Origin: JAGOUY01 sp964562155
GTDB lineage: Bacteria > Patescibacteriota > Patescibacteriia > 2-12-FULL-60-25
DNA length: 64,000 nt
Assembly (NCBI GenBank): GCA_964562155.1
Contig: CAZLRU010000001.1
Span: forward strand, 1-64,000
Reading direction: 5' to 3'
The position numbers and the translations under genes are program-made. Shown here piece after piece: positions 32,667 through 41,790 of the stretch; position 1 is the stretch's first letter, and each line of letters starts with the position of its first letter. The notes under the pieces were generated by a model, which ran no database searches, was not told the DNA's origin, and saw only the letters and a program-made list of their open reading frames with translations.

Positions 32667-34304
32667 ATGCCTTCTTTGAGTCAGATTCATCGTCCGCGAC
32701 GATTTGCCGAGGTGACGGGCCAGCAGCATGTGACGGAAACCCTGCGTCGTGAGGTGGCGACGGGGCTTTTGGCGCATGCTTATGTGTTTTCTGGTCCGCG
32801 CGGTGTAGGTAAGACGACAAGCGCTCGTATTTTTGCGCAGGCGTTGAATTGTCAGAAGCCGAATGAGGGGGAGCCGTGTGGTGCTTGCGCTCCCTGTTTA
32901 GCTTTTGCTGAAGGTCGTTTAATGGATGTGATCGAGTTAGATGCGGCTACCCATACGGGGGTTGATACGATTCGTGAAGCGATTGTGGAACACGTGCGTT
33001 TTGCTCCAACGTTTGGGAAGACAAAGGTTTATATTTTGGATGAGGCGCACATGTTGTCGACCTCGTCTTGGAATGCTTTGTTAAAAACGTTGGAAGAGCC
33101 GCCGACCTATGCCTACTTTATCTTAGCAACGACCGAATGGCACAAAATTCCTGCGACGATTATCTCGCGTTGTCAGCGCTTTGAGTTTAAGCGTATTTCG
33201 GATGATGTTCTCATCCAGCGTGTTCAGGAGTTGGCCAGGCTTGAAGGATGGAAGATAGATCAAGAAGTTGTTCGTCTTATTGTTTCGCGGGCGGATGGAT
33301 GTGTTCGTGATGCGGAGACGCTTCTTGGGCAGCTTGGTTCATTGGGTGAGTCTCACATTGATGCCGCCTTGGCTGGATTGGTTATTCCTCCTACTCATGT
33401 GCCGCTTGCGGCAGAGCTCATGGTTCATTGGGCTCATCGTGATCATCGGGCGGCGCTTCAGGCCGCGCGTCGCCTCATGGATGAAGGGGTGTCCATTCTT
33501 CCTTTGTTTGAAGATCTGTTAATGATCGTGCGAAAGCTGCTCTTCGTGTCAGCTCTTCCTGAGATGACGCAGGGATGGTCTGAAGGGACGGTCGAAGAGC
33601 GGGCTCTTATGCCTCTCATTGGTCAGTTTTTGCCTTCAGAGCTCCATGATATGGCTCTTATGCTTATGGAGCGACGCAAGGACGTGAAGGGTGGTGTAGA
33701 CCCTTTATTCGCTCTTGAGCTCGCCAGTACGATGGTGGCGTGTCGTGAGCTTTGGCGCACTTCCTCTATTTCTGTTCCACCCGAACCTTCTAAAGGGGTG
33801 CCCATCAAACAGGTTCAATCGGTGAATGTTGTTTCTTCTCCTGAGCCGGTGGAGTTAGCCAAGGTAGAGGTTGAGGTAGGAGGCGCTCCTTCCGTTTCCT
33901 TCGTTATGCCGGTTCAAGAGATTCAGGTTGTTGAGGAACGTGCAGGGGAGGTAGTTGAGCCGGCCATTGATTTACCCACGGTGCGTGTAAAATGGAATGC
34001 GATTATTCGCGCGGTTGATGAAAAAAATCATTCTCTCCCCTTTATTCTTAAGATTAGTCAGCCCCATGAGGTTGAGGGTAAGACGTTGATTATTCGGTTT
34101 CAATATCCTTTTCATAAGGACAAGATCATTGCAGACGTGAAGAATCGTCGGATTGTGGAGGCGTGCGCGCGTGAAATTTTGCAAGTGCCTAGTCTTGTGA
34201 TTGAGGGGATTATTGGAGAAGATGCTGCGCGAACGGAAGAGCGATCGCATGATATGGTTTCCAATATTTTGAAAGCATTTGGCGGACAGGTGGTGGAGGG
34301 GTAA
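32667..34304 (+). CDS. dnaX: DNA polymerase III subunits gamma/tau
   Basis: A 545-aa clamp-loader ATPase. It has Walker A GPRGVGKTTSARIFA, a zinc module (Cys pair then CGACAPC), Walker B DEAHMLS and a sensor region RCQRFEFKRI. The AAA+ core and collar fill about residues 1-360; the rest is a Pro/Val/Glu-rich linker and a C-terminal domain of tau type. No slippery A-run suggesting programmed frameshifting was noticed. It is followed by two small genes with overlaps and probably forms an operon with them. Confidence 0.96.
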   Translation: MPSLSQIHRPRRFAEVTGQQHVTETLRREVATGLLAHAYVFSGPRGVGKTTSARIFAQALNCQKPNEGEPCGACAPCLAFAEGRLMDVIELDAATHTGVDTIREAIVEHVRFAPTFGKTKVYILDEAHMLSTSSWNALLKTLEEPPTYAYFILATTEWHKIPATIISRCQRFEFKRISDDVLIQRVQELARLEGWKIDQEVVRLIVSRADGCVRDAETLLGQLGSLGESHIDAALAGLVIPPTHVPLAAELMVHWAHRDHRAALQAARRLMDEGVSILPLFEDLLMIVRKLLFVSALPEMTQGWSEGTVEERALMPLIGQFLPSELHDMALMLMERRKDVKGGVDPLFALELASTMVACRELWRTSSISVPPEPSKGVPIKQVQSVNVVSSPEPVELAKVEVEVGGAPSVSFVMPVQEIQVVEERAGEVVEPAIDLPTVRVKWNAIIRAVDEKNHSLPFILKISQPHEVEGKTLIIRFQYPFHKDKIIADVKNRRIVEACAREILQVPSLVIEGIIGEDAARTEERSHDMVSNILKAFGGQVVEG

Positions 34305-34315
34305 GGTGGAGGGGT

Positions 34316-34624
34316 ATGGTGCTTAATACCAAGCAGTTTATCGGACTACCGGTTGTCACTCGTTCTGAACAAAAAGTCGGAAAAGTGGCGAGTTTTGATG
34401 TTGATAGTTTCACGGGAAGGCTTGTTACTTTGTATGTGGCTCCTTCCGGACTGGTTGCTCGATTACGAGTGGAGGAGCTACTTGTGTCTTGGGATGCGAT
34501 TGTTGAGATTACGGCTGATCGGGTTGTGATTGCGGATAGTGTTATTCAGGCTCACGTGCCTGGATTTACGGTAGCCACCTCTTTAGCTTCTTCTGCGTCT
34601 GGCACATTGATGAAGGAGGTATGA
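34316..34624 (+). CDS. PRC-barrel domain protein
   Basis: A 102-aa protein with a single PRC-barrel fold (MVLNTKQFIGLPVVTRSEQK, VGKVASFDVDSFTGRLVTL, then EELLVSWDAIVEIT). These small beta-barrels occur in RNA-processing and photosynthetic proteins and as stand-alone adaptors. It overlaps the next gene by 4 nt (ATGA) and lies 11 nt after dnaX. The specific partner is unknown. Confidence 0.85.
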   Translation: MVLNTKQFIGLPVVTRSEQKVGKVASFDVDSFTGRLVTLYVAPSGLVARLRVEELLVSWDAIVEITADRVVIADSVIQAHVPGFTVATSLASSASGTLMKEV

Positions 34625-35550
34625 GTACCGACATGATCCGCGCCGGTCTCTTGCGAGCGCTCGCGTTTCATGAGGCGTGGGGTTATGCACCCACTATTAT
34701 TGAGCTTATCTCGAGCTGGGATCAGGGAAAGAACGCGCCCTTGGAGATTCCTGCTCGTGATCAAGTGCAGGCCGCTGTTTCTGAACTTGTTCACGAGGGA
34801 GTGATTGTGAGTCTGCGGGGGAGGGTTATTTTTCCTGATCAGCAAGCTTTGATCATTGAGCATGAGCGGCGAGAGATCTGGTTTCCGCGCAAGATTCGTC
34901 GAACTCGTTCGGTCGCTCGATGGCTTGCGCGACTTCAGGGGGTGCGATTTGTGGCTTTGTGTAATACCACGGCTCTTGCGCACGCTCGTGATGTAGCCGA
35001 TTTGGATTTTTTTATTGTGACGCACGCGGGTACATTATGGCAGACGCGGGGGTTGGCGGCTCTTCCCTATAAGCTTTTGGGTCAGCGTCCAAGAGGAGTG
35101 GAGGAGGAAGAACGGGATGCGGTTTGTTTATCTTTTTTTGTTGATGATGCCGCCTTGGATCTTTCTAGTCTGCAATTAGCTCCAGATGACCCATACCTTC
35201 GTCATTGGTTTTTGTCTCTCCTTCCCCTTGTCGATGATGGTGTAGGTGAGTGTTTGTGGAGAATGAACCAATTCATGACTCAACGTCATCCGCTTGCTGC
35301 TCGTTGGCAGGTGCATCCAGAATTAGCCATTGGGCTACCGTTGTTCCGTGTTCCTTCTTTACCTGTTTTTGAATCGTTCGCTCATAGGGTTCAAAAGCGT
35401 GTTTTGCCTGCTGTTATCACGAACCAAGCGAATCGGACGACGGAGGTGGTGGTAACGGATCATGTGCTCAAGCTTCATGCGACAGATAATCGAGAGAGGT
35501 TTCGTGAGGTGTATTATGCTATCTGCAAACAGCATGGGATTGATCCATAA
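34621..35550 (+). CDS. Nucleotidyltransferase-like conserved protein
   Basis: A 309-aa protein. The N-terminal part resembles a winged helix (GYAPTIIELISSWDQG, AAVSELVHEGVIVSLRGRV). The centre has a nucleotidyltransferase-like strand with two acidic residues (VALCNTTALAHARDVADLDF, FIVTHAG). The canonical GS dipeptide of that superfamily reads NT, so catalysis is uncertain. The start at 34621 overlaps the PRC-barrel gene. I recall this layout as conserved but uncharacterised in CPR; the substrate is unknown. Confidence 0.65.
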   Translation: MSTDMIRAGLLRALAFHEAWGYAPTIIELISSWDQGKNAPLEIPARDQVQAAVSELVHEGVIVSLRGRVIFPDQQALIIEHERREIWFPRKIRRTRSVARWLARLQGVRFVALCNTTALAHARDVADLDFFIVTHAGTLWQTRGLAALPYKLLGQRPRGVEEEERDAVCLSFFVDDAALDLSSLQLAPDDPYLRHWFLSLLPLVDDGVGECLWRMNQFMTQRHPLAARWQVHPELAIGLPLFRVPSLPVFESFAHRVQKRVLPAVITNQANRTTEVVVTDHVLKLHATDNRERFREVYYAICKQHGIDP

Positions 35551-36871
35551 AAAATGGGTAGGGCATTTTTTTCAAGCGAGTTGGCGACTCGCGGTGCTGC
35601 TTTTACCGTGGCAGACGCGTTGGTTTTTGGAGGGGCCGGCGTTAGGAGGATTTCCGTGGGAAGGAGGAAGGGTCTCCATCTATCTGTCCTGGATCCCCTT
35701 AGTTTCGACCGTTATTTTTTATGTGCTCTGCTCTCGCTTCTCTCAAGAAGGATGGGGTGGAAGAAGGGCTTGGATAGCTGTCTCACTGTTCTTCTTTTTT
35801 TTGTCGGCCGTTTTTTCTTCACTGTATCTCCCCGCGACGTTGCAATGGTTGGCGGAGGTTTTCTTGTTGCTTGCGTTTGGAGCAGTGACTCTTCGTGCCA
35901 TTGATTATCCTACGCTGTGTCGTTGGATTGTCTATGCGGTTTTTCCTCATGCAGTTCTTGGACTTATTCAATTCTCTGATCAGATCGTTTTTGGTTCGAA
36001 ATGGTTAGGGATATCTTCACAGGTTCCATTAAGTCCAGGAGTGTCGGTTGTTGAATCGATGGGGCAACGATGGTTGCGTGCGTATGGAGGATTTCCGCAT
36101 CCGAATATTTTGGGAGGGTGGTTGGTGGTTGGGGTTGGGTGTTTGCTTACGAGAGGATCGGAGATCGATTCTAAGCACTTATGGAGAAGATGGAGCGTTA
36201 AGGAGGGGGTTTGGGATTTGGGGTTGGTTTTGTTTTCTGTTTGCTTCGTGCTGACGTTTTCAAGAAGCGCCTGGGTTGCGTTGGGTGCTTTTCTTTTGGC
36301 GTTTGTCTGGAAAATGGCTCGTTCTGGATGCAGGCGTGCATGTCAGAAGGCGTTTGTTGCTTTTTTTCTGATGTTTACCGCGTGTGGGGCCACGGCTTTT
36401 GTTCAGCGCGCTTTGATTGTGACGCGTACTTTCCCGAGCGCTCGTTTAGAGGTGCAATCGCTGAATCAGCGACAGGCGGGAATTTTGCACGGAAAACAGC
36501 TTTTTTTTGTTCACCCATGGCTTGGCGTGGGTCCACGTGTCAGCGCGTATGCGCTTGTTCAAGAAAGACATCCTTTGGACCAAACGATTCCGCTTCTTCC
36601 TCACAATGTTTTTTTGATGGCACTGGATGAGATCGGCGTGATCGGATATGTCCTTCTTGGGTGTCTGTTTTGGTGGTTCTTTTCCTGTTTGCAAGGGGTT
36701 CGACTGTCATATTTGCTGCCATTTTTTGTTATCTCCTCGCTTGATCACTACCCCTGGTCTACCTGGTCGGGGATGGTTTGGACCATGCTTATTTTTTGCC
36801 TTGTTTTGGCTAAGGATTCCGCCCTTGACACCCCAGTCTCTCATTTGGCAAAGTGTGAGCACCGTGATTAG
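35534..36871 (+). CDS. O-antigen ligase/Wzy-like membrane protein
   Basis: A 445-aa polytopic membrane protein with about ten helices and the Wzy_C core: GGFPHPNILGGWLVVGVGCL, then HPWLGVGPRVSAYALVQ and LLPHNVFLMALDEIGVIGYV. It is similar in layout to the protein at 3850-5298. The start is uncertain: ATG 35534 overlaps the preceding gene by 17 nt, and an ATG at 35516 is also in frame. It probably joins or polymerises glycan units outside the membrane. It ends just before the groES control region. Confidence 0.82.
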   Translation: MGLIHKKWVGHFFQASWRLAVLLLPWQTRWFLEGPALGGFPWEGGRVSIYLSWIPLVSTVIFYVLCSRFSQEGWGGRRAWIAVSLFFFFLSAVFSSLYLPATLQWLAEVFLLLAFGAVTLRAIDYPTLCRWIVYAVFPHAVLGLIQFSDQIVFGSKWLGISSQVPLSPGVSVVESMGQRWLRAYGGFPHPNILGGWLVVGVGCLLTRGSEIDSKHLWRRWSVKEGVWDLGLVLFSVCFVLTFSRSAWVALGAFLLAFVWKMARSGCRRACQKAFVAFFLMFTACGATAFVQRALIVTRTFPSARLEVQSLNQRQAGILHGKQLFFVHPWLGVGPRVSAYALVQERHPLDQTIPLLPHNVFLMALDEIGVIGYVLLGCLFWWFFSCLQGVRLSYLLPFFVISSLDHYPWSTWSGMVWTMLIFCLVLAKDSALDTPVSHLAKCEHRD

Positions 36872-36894
36872 CACTCGATGAGCATGAATGCTAA
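36868..36894 (+). promoter_or_regulatory. CIRCE operator before groES
   Basis: TTAGCACTC, 9 nt, GAATGCTAA: one mismatch from consensus. A TTGACA hexamer lies upstream at 36825-36830 with only a weak -10, so the promoter is less clear than for hrcA. Confidence 0.92.
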
Positions 36895-36935
36895 TCACCC
36901 GTTTATCTACTTAGTCTTTTCAGAGCTTTTAGCCT

Positions 36936-37229
36936 ATGAAGTTACGCCCTCTCGGAAACCGTGTGATTGTGAAGCCGGCTTCCAAAGAAGAAAAGACCTT
37001 AAGCGGGATTATTTTGCCCGATACGGTCGGAAAAGAGCGTCCGGAACAAGGCCAGGTGATGGAAGTTGGTCCGGGTCTTACGCTTGAGAATGGAACGGTA
37101 CGTCCGATTGCTGTGAACGTGGGAGAAACGGTCGTGTTTAAGACATACGGTCCCCAAACACTCAAAGTGGAGAATGAAGAATACTTGGTGATGGAAGAAA
37201 GTGATATTTTAGCCGTTCTTGAAAAATAA
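36936..37229 (+). CDS. groES: Co-chaperonin GroES
   Basis: A 97-aa GroES that caps the GroEL chamber. It begins MKLRPLGNRVIVKPASKEEK, has the mobile loop (TLSGIILPDTVGKERPEQG) and ends with the family pattern EEYLVMEESDILAVLEK. It is 41 nt after the CIRCE element and 15 nt before groEL. The HrcA encoded at 18568-19254 is the expected repressor. Confidence 0.98.
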   Translation: MKLRPLGNRVIVKPASKEEKTLSGIILPDTVGKERPEQGQVMEVGPGLTLENGTVRPIAVNVGETVVFKTYGPQTLKVENEEYLVMEESDILAVLEK

Positions 37230-37244
37230 TAAAATACATACTTT

Positions 37245-38891
37245 ATGGCAAAACTCATTCAATTTGATGAACAAGCTCGTCAGAGTGCGTTTCGCGGGGT
37301 GAATGCCTTGGCGAACGCGGTTAAAGTTACGCTTGGTCCAAAGGGTCGTAACGTGGTGATTGGTCATGGCTATGGCGCTCCCACCATCACGAAGGATGGT
37401 GTTACGGTTGCTAAAGAAGTTGAGCTTGAAGATCCAATTGAAAACATCGGAGCAGAAATTATCCGCGAAGCAGCTTCAAAAACAGGGGACGCGGCGGGTG
37501 ATGGTACGACAACGGCAACGGTCTTGGCTCAGGCCATGATTACTGAAGGACTTAAGAACATTACGGCCGGTGCTAATCCGCTTGCGGTGAAGCGCGGGAT
37601 GGAAAAAGCTTTGGAGGCTATCGTGGCTGAGCTTAAAACCAATATTTCCCAACCGGTGAAGGGGGATGCGATTGAGCACGTTGCTTCCATTTCTGCGAAT
37701 GATCGTGAAATCGGTAAGATTATTGCAGAGGCTGTTAACCAAATGGGGCGTGAAGGGGTGATCACGGTGGAAGAATCGCCAACCTTTGGTGTTGAGATGG
37801 AGGTGGTGAAGGGGATGCGTATCGATAAAGGGTACGCGTCTCAGTACATGATCACCAACCAAGAGCGCATGGAATCCGAGTACACGGATTCGATGATCTT
37901 GGTGACGGATAAGAAAATTTCTTCGGTGCAAGAATTGTTGCCGATTTTGGAGAAGGTTTTGAAGTTAGGAAAGAAGGAGCTTGTGATTGTGGCTGATGAT
38001 GTTGAGGGTGAGGCGCTGGCTACGCTCGTGGTCAATAAATTACGTGGGATCTTTAATGCCTTGGTGGTGAAGGCTCCTGGTTTTGGTGATCGTCGCAAAG
38101 AGATGTTACAGGATATTGCCGTCATGACGGGTGCCACGCTTATTACCGAGGACATTGGTCGTAAGCTCGACTCTGTTGAGGTAGAGGATCTTGGCTCGGC
38201 TCGGAAGGTGGTCGCTACCAAGGAAAATACGACCTTCGTTGATGGAAAAGGGGACAAGGCTCAAATCGATGCCCGTGTGGGAGCGATTCGTAAACAGATG
38301 GAAACCACGGAATCTTCCTTTGATAAAGAGAAGTTGCAAGAACGTTTGGCTAAGTTGGCCGGTGGAGTTGGAGTGATTAAAGTGGGTGCTGCAACGGAAG
38401 TTGAGATGAAGGAAAAGAAGCACCGGATTGAAGATGCGATTGCCTCAACAAAGGCTGCTATTGAGGAGGGGATTGTGCCTGGAGGTGGCGTCGCGTTGTT
38501 GCGTACCATGGGTGTGCTGGATGCTTTGAAGTTAGAGGGTGAAGAGGGGATCGGTGTGCGCATTGTACGCAAAGCGGTTGAATCCCCGATTCGCTGTATT
38601 GCGATGAATGCGGGGAAGGATGCCTCTGTTATTATTGAAGAAGTTCGTAAACAGGGGGGGAGTAAAGGATATAACGCCGAAGTGGACCGTTATGAGGATC
38701 TTGTGGAAGCGGGGGTGATTGATCCGGCTAAGGTTACGCGTACGGCTTTGCAAAACGCCGTCAGTGTTGCCTCGATGTTTCTTACGATGGAATGCGTCAT
38801 CGTTGAAAAGCCAAAAGCCGAAGCGGCCGGGGCTGATGCGCATGGTCATGGTGGCGGCATGGGAGGAATGGGCGGAGGGATGGGGTTCTAG
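37245..38891 (+). CDS. groEL: Chaperonin GroEL
   Basis: A 548-aa Hsp60 with the ATP-binding loops (VTLGPKGRNVVI, GDGTTTATVLAQAM), the apical domain and the equatorial closing segment (EEGIVPGGGVALLR). The C-terminal tail has the Gly-Met repeat (GGGMGGMGGGMGF) that lines the chamber. It folds proteins with GroES and is likely needed for HrcA activity, closing a feedback loop. A GAAA-loop terminator follows. Confidence 0.99.
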   Translation: MAKLIQFDEQARQSAFRGVNALANAVKVTLGPKGRNVVIGHGYGAPTITKDGVTVAKEVELEDPIENIGAEIIREAASKTGDAAGDGTTTATVLAQAMITEGLKNITAGANPLAVKRGMEKALEAIVAELKTNISQPVKGDAIEHVASISANDREIGKIIAEAVNQMGREGVITVEESPTFGVEMEVVKGMRIDKGYASQYMITNQERMESEYTDSMILVTDKKISSVQELLPILEKVLKLGKKELVIVADDVEGEALATLVVNKLRGIFNALVVKAPGFGDRRKEMLQDIAVMTGATLITEDIGRKLDSVEVEDLGSARKVVATKENTTFVDGKGDKAQIDARVGAIRKQMETTESSFDKEKLQERLAKLAGGVGVIKVGAATEVEMKEKKHRIEDAIASTKAAIEEGIVPGGGVALLRTMGVLDALKLEGEEGIGVRIVRKAVESPIRCIAMNAGKDASVIIEEVRKQGGSKGYNAEVDRYEDLVEAGVIDPAKVTRTALQNAVSVASMFLTMECVIVEKPKAEAAGADAHGHGGGMGGMGGGMGF

Positions 38892-38916
38892 GATAGGTTG
38901 GTATAGCAATGGTATG

Positions 38917-38946
38917 AAAAGGATGGATCGAAAGATCCGTCCTTTT
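38917..38946 (+). terminator. Rho-independent terminator of groESL
   Basis: AAAAGGA-GGATC, GAAA tetraloop, GATCC-TCCTTTT with T6. A second hairpin (CCCTCC/GGAGGG near 38963-38979) lies just before the next gene's promoter region and may be regulatory. Confidence 0.8.
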
Positions 38947-39005
38947 TTGCTATTAGCGCTTTCCCTCCAGACAGGAGGGAGCGGACTGTGTATCATAAAG
39001 ACAGT

Positions 39006-40073
39006 ATGAAACGTTTTTTTGGCATGGCGTTGGTTGGGTGGGCGCTCGCTACCCCTGTGTGGGCGGCCACGTACGATCTCCGACTCTCTTCTGAGAATGT
39101 GATGGTAGATCCGCGCAATATTATCGCCAAACAAACCGTGCGTATTTATGCCACGGTTGAAAATGTGGGTGAGCGTGATGCTGAGGCGGTCCTAGAGTTT
39201 TATGATGGACCTCGTAAGATTGGGAGTAAGCCCGTGTCTGTTCGGGCGGGAGGGAGGCCGGATGAGGTTTGGATGCCCTGGACTCCCGACAGTGAAGGCG
39301 ATCATTTGTTGCGTGTACGATTGGTAAGTGATTCGGATACGCCTGACGATAATCCAGATAATGGATTGATTGAATTGTCTGTTTATTCCGATCATGATAC
39401 CGATGGGGATGGATTTGGTGATCGAGTTGATCAGGATGATGATAATGACGGTGTTGTTGATGGGAACGATCAATTTCCTCTAGATGCGCGTCGTCAAAAA
39501 GATACCGATGGAGACGGGATCGATGATAAAGAGGATGGTGATATTGATAACGATGGGCTCACGAATGACCAAGAGCGTCAGATGGGTACGGATCCTACAA
39601 GACGGGATACGGATGGGGATGGAGTTGGGGATAAGGAGGATCTTTTTCCTCTTGATTCTAAGCGTTCAAAAGCCGATCCTCCAAAACCCGTGGCAAGAGA
39701 TCCATCTACGACTAAGACGACTGTTCTTCCTAAACCTACGGTGAATCCACCTTCTTCTACGATAAAGGCTTTGCCTGCTGCTACTGGTTTCGCCGCATCC
39801 TCATTTGTTGCTTCCTCGACTTCTTCCTCTGATCTTATTCAGCCCGTAACTCCCGCCGTGCTTGAACAGTTGGGGATTGTTCCTGCTGTTTCTAGCACAT
39901 CTTCTGTTTCTGGAGAGCCTGCTCCCGTTGTTTCTGATGTTGTGTCTGCGTCGTCATTGCCTCTTGCTCCCACTTCCGATGATTCAAGTGCAACCGTGCC
40001 TATTTTATGGGGTTTGGCTATTATTAGCGGGTTATTGGGAGGATGGTTTTTGTTTAAAAGTCGCGCCCGCTGA
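39006..40073 (+). CDS. Exported protein with TSP3-type Asp-rich repeats and C-terminal anchor
   Basis: A 355-aa secreted protein. Residues 1-21 are a signal peptide (MKRFFGMALVGWALATPVWA). A CARDB-like Ig domain follows (about 22-125). Then come thrombospondin type-3-like calcium repeats (DTDGDGFGDRVDQDDDNDG, DTDGDGIDDKEDGDIDNDG, DTDGDGVGDKEDLFP), a long Ser/Pro/Thr-rich stalk and a C-terminal membrane helix (VPILWGLAIISGLLGGWFLF) ending in basic residues. This suits a surface protein tethered at its C-terminus. It follows the groESL terminator. The 3' end overlaps the GT2 gene by 20 nt. Confidence 0.78.
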   Translation: MKRFFGMALVGWALATPVWAATYDLRLSSENVMVDPRNIIAKQTVRIYATVENVGERDAEAVLEFYDGPRKIGSKPVSVRAGGRPDEVWMPWTPDSEGDHLLRVRLVSDSDTPDDNPDNGLIELSVYSDHDTDGDGFGDRVDQDDDNDGVVDGNDQFPLDARRQKDTDGDGIDDKEDGDIDNDGLTNDQERQMGTDPTRRDTDGDGVGDKEDLFPLDSKRSKADPPKPVARDPSTTKTTVLPKPTVNPPSSTIKALPAATGFAASSFVASSTSSSDLIQPVTPAVLEQLGIVPAVSSTSSVSGEPAPVVSDVVSASSLPLAPTSDDSSATVPILWGLAIISGLLGGWFLFKSRAR

Positions 40074-40776
40074 GTTTATTTAGGCGTTTGATGTTTTTCA
40101 GGTCTTTTAGAATGGATGGGGCGTGTGTTAGGCGCACGCGCGTGACCTCGCCATTGTGCCAACGGATAGGAAATTCGCTGACGGTGAACGCGTGGAGGTG
40201 TGCGCGTGTGAGAAGTTCCACATCAAAAGCCCAGCCTGGGCAGTTCAATTCGCTGAATAGGGTTTTTGCTACTTGATTGCGAAAGGCTTTGCAGCCGCAT
40301 TGCGTATCACGGTAGGGAAGGTGGAGATAGGTCCGAAGACACAGATTAAACAGTTGTCCGATCCAGGATCTGTACCATGGTTGAGGTTTTGTGATGGAGG
40401 CTTGAGGGTGACGGCGCGAAGCAATGGCAACATCCGATTCTTTTAGGAGGTTGAATGCTTGCTGCAGCTCATCAGGATGGGTGGCTAAATCGGCATCCAG
40501 GAAGGCGATATACGTACCTATTGCTGAAGCAACACCTGTTTTCACGGCGGCCCCTTTTCCTTGGTTTATGGTGTGATGTATGAGATGAAGGTGCTCTTTT
40601 GGGTTTTCTGCTTGTACACGCTTGATGTGGTCGATGGTGTGGTCCGTTGAACCATCATCAACGACAATAATTTCGTAATCCCCTGATAATATACGAAGAC
40701 TCGCCAACGTTGTGTTCAGGGCTTGTGTGATGGTTGTTTGTTCGTTGTAGGCAGGAATGATGATGCTGTATCGCAT
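40054..40776 (-). CDS. GT2-family glycosyltransferase (polyprenyl-phosphate type)
   Basis: A 240-aa GT-A enzyme of the dolichyl/polyprenyl-phosphate sugar transferase group (Alg5/DPM1-like). It begins YSIIIPAYNEQTTITQALNT and has EIIVVDDGSTDHT, NQGKGAAVKTGV, the DxD motif FLDADLATHPDEL, TQCGCKAFRNQVA and GWAFDVELL. It likely loads a sugar onto undecaprenyl phosphate for glycan assembly. It is the last gene of the minus-strand operon, 7 nt after the membrane protein. No C-terminal membrane helices are present. Confidence 0.88.
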   Translation of the reverse strand: MRYSIIIPAYNEQTTITQALNTTLASLRILSGDYEIIVVDDGSTDHTIDHIKRVQAENPKEHLHLIHHTINQGKGAAVKTGVASAIGTYIAFLDADLATHPDELQQAFNLLKESDVAIASRRHPQASITKPQPWYRSWIGQLFNLCLRTYLHLPYRDTQCGCKAFRNQVAKTLFSELNCPGWAFDVELLTRAHLHAFTVSEFPIRWHNGEVTRVRLTHAPSILKDLKNIKRLNKLSGRDF

Positions 40777-40783
40777 GCGGTTC

Positions 40784-41704
40784 CTAGGTGTTTACCGGAT
40801 TTTGTTTAAGTGAACAGAAGAGTTTTGTTTGCCAGGTGATGAACAAAGGAAGGAAGACTGCTTGTCCAAGTGTTACCAGAAAGTAGGCGTATCCTTGTGG
40901 AATCGTTTGGAAAATCGCATTCATTTTTTCTTCAGTTACAACGAGGCCAAAGAGGCTATCGAGTAAACCCGTGACCACTAAGAACAGGATTAAAAAGATG
41001 AATCCTGGGAGGAGGAGGCGTATGAAGGTGGCCCAGAAGCGACCTTTTACGAGATGGTATGATTCGCTCAAGATTCCAATGGATTTTTTTAGAGAGGGAA
41101 CGTGCCATTTGTTTGTTCCTACGCTTGTAAAGGCCGCTTCTTGTCCTTCCGCATGTGTTAGGAGAATAAATGGCCAGAACGCAAGCTGTGTTGCGAGCCA
41201 AATGGCGGGTATGCCTAATATGAGGAGGCTCAAAGGAAATAAAACAACGACAAGGGCTTCTTGAGGGTGGCTTAGCATGATAAAGATGGGAAAGCCGATC
41301 CCTCCCAGCGCAATGGGGAGAGCGGCCCCGATCAGGGCAATGCGATGCAAGAGCTCGATCCAAAGGTATCCGCCAATGGCCGTTCCTCGCGCATTGATTT
41401 CCAGGGGGGATTTTTCTCCTTCTTGTTCTAGGATCGTTTGCATTAATCGAAGAGTCACCCAGATTTCAAAACAGTAGCTTCCAATCAGGATCAGGCTTCC
41501 AATGAGTGGATCAATGGCATTGGGAATGATCCCGTTTGCGAGTCCAATGAGGAGAACGGCTAATGCGGGAACGATTAGCCAAATGGAAATGCGCGAAGTC
41601 TCTTTCCAGTGATCGCGAAACGCGCGCCAACTTGTTTTAATTAACGTGCCAATTGGAATGAGTGTTGGAGAGGAGGAAGAGCGGATACGGTGCAACGTGG
41701 GCAT
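40784..41704 (-). CDS. Polytopic membrane protein, unknown function
   Basis: A 306-aa membrane protein with about six helices (WLIVPALAVLLIGLANGII, IALIGAALPIALGGIGFPIF, ALVVVLFPLSLLILGIPAIW, LLLPGFIFLILFLVVTGLL, YFLVTLGQAVFLPLFI). The pattern resembles uncharacterised glycerophosphoryl-diester-type membrane regions or DUF975-like proteins, but I cannot assign it. It lies between tmk and the GT2 gene on the same strand. Confidence 0.65.
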   Translation of the reverse strand: MPTLHRIRSSSSPTLIPIGTLIKTSWRAFRDHWKETSRISIWLIVPALAVLLIGLANGIIPNAIDPLIGSLILIGSYCFEIWVTLRLMQTILEQEGEKSPLEINARGTAIGGYLWIELLHRIALIGAALPIALGGIGFPIFIMLSHPQEALVVVLFPLSLLILGIPAIWLATQLAFWPFILLTHAEGQEAAFTSVGTNKWHVPSLKKSIGILSESYHLVKGRFWATFIRLLLPGFIFLILFLVVTGLLDSLFGLVVTEEKMNAIFQTIPQGYAYFLVTLGQAVFLPLFITWQTKLFCSLKQNPVNT

Positions 41705-41736
41705 AGTAAGGTTATTGTACGGGATGCCACGTAAGT

Positions 41737-41786
41737 ACGCTAGCTGCGGACCTCGCTCCTCAGCCTAGCGTTCTGAGAGGCGAGAT
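41737..41786. repeat. Hairpin-rich spacer after tmk
   Basis: ACGCTAG and CTAGCGT pair across about 20 nt, and CTCGC/CTCAG segments pair with CTGAG/GCGAG further on. A T-run follows on the plus strand. It separates tmk from the membrane-protein gene and may lower expression downstream. Confidence 0.4.
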
Positions 41787-41790
41787 TTTT

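Noticed and set aside
32667..34304. Programmed frameshift in dnaX producing gamma
   Set aside because: No run of six or more A's followed by a suitable stem was noticed inside the gene.
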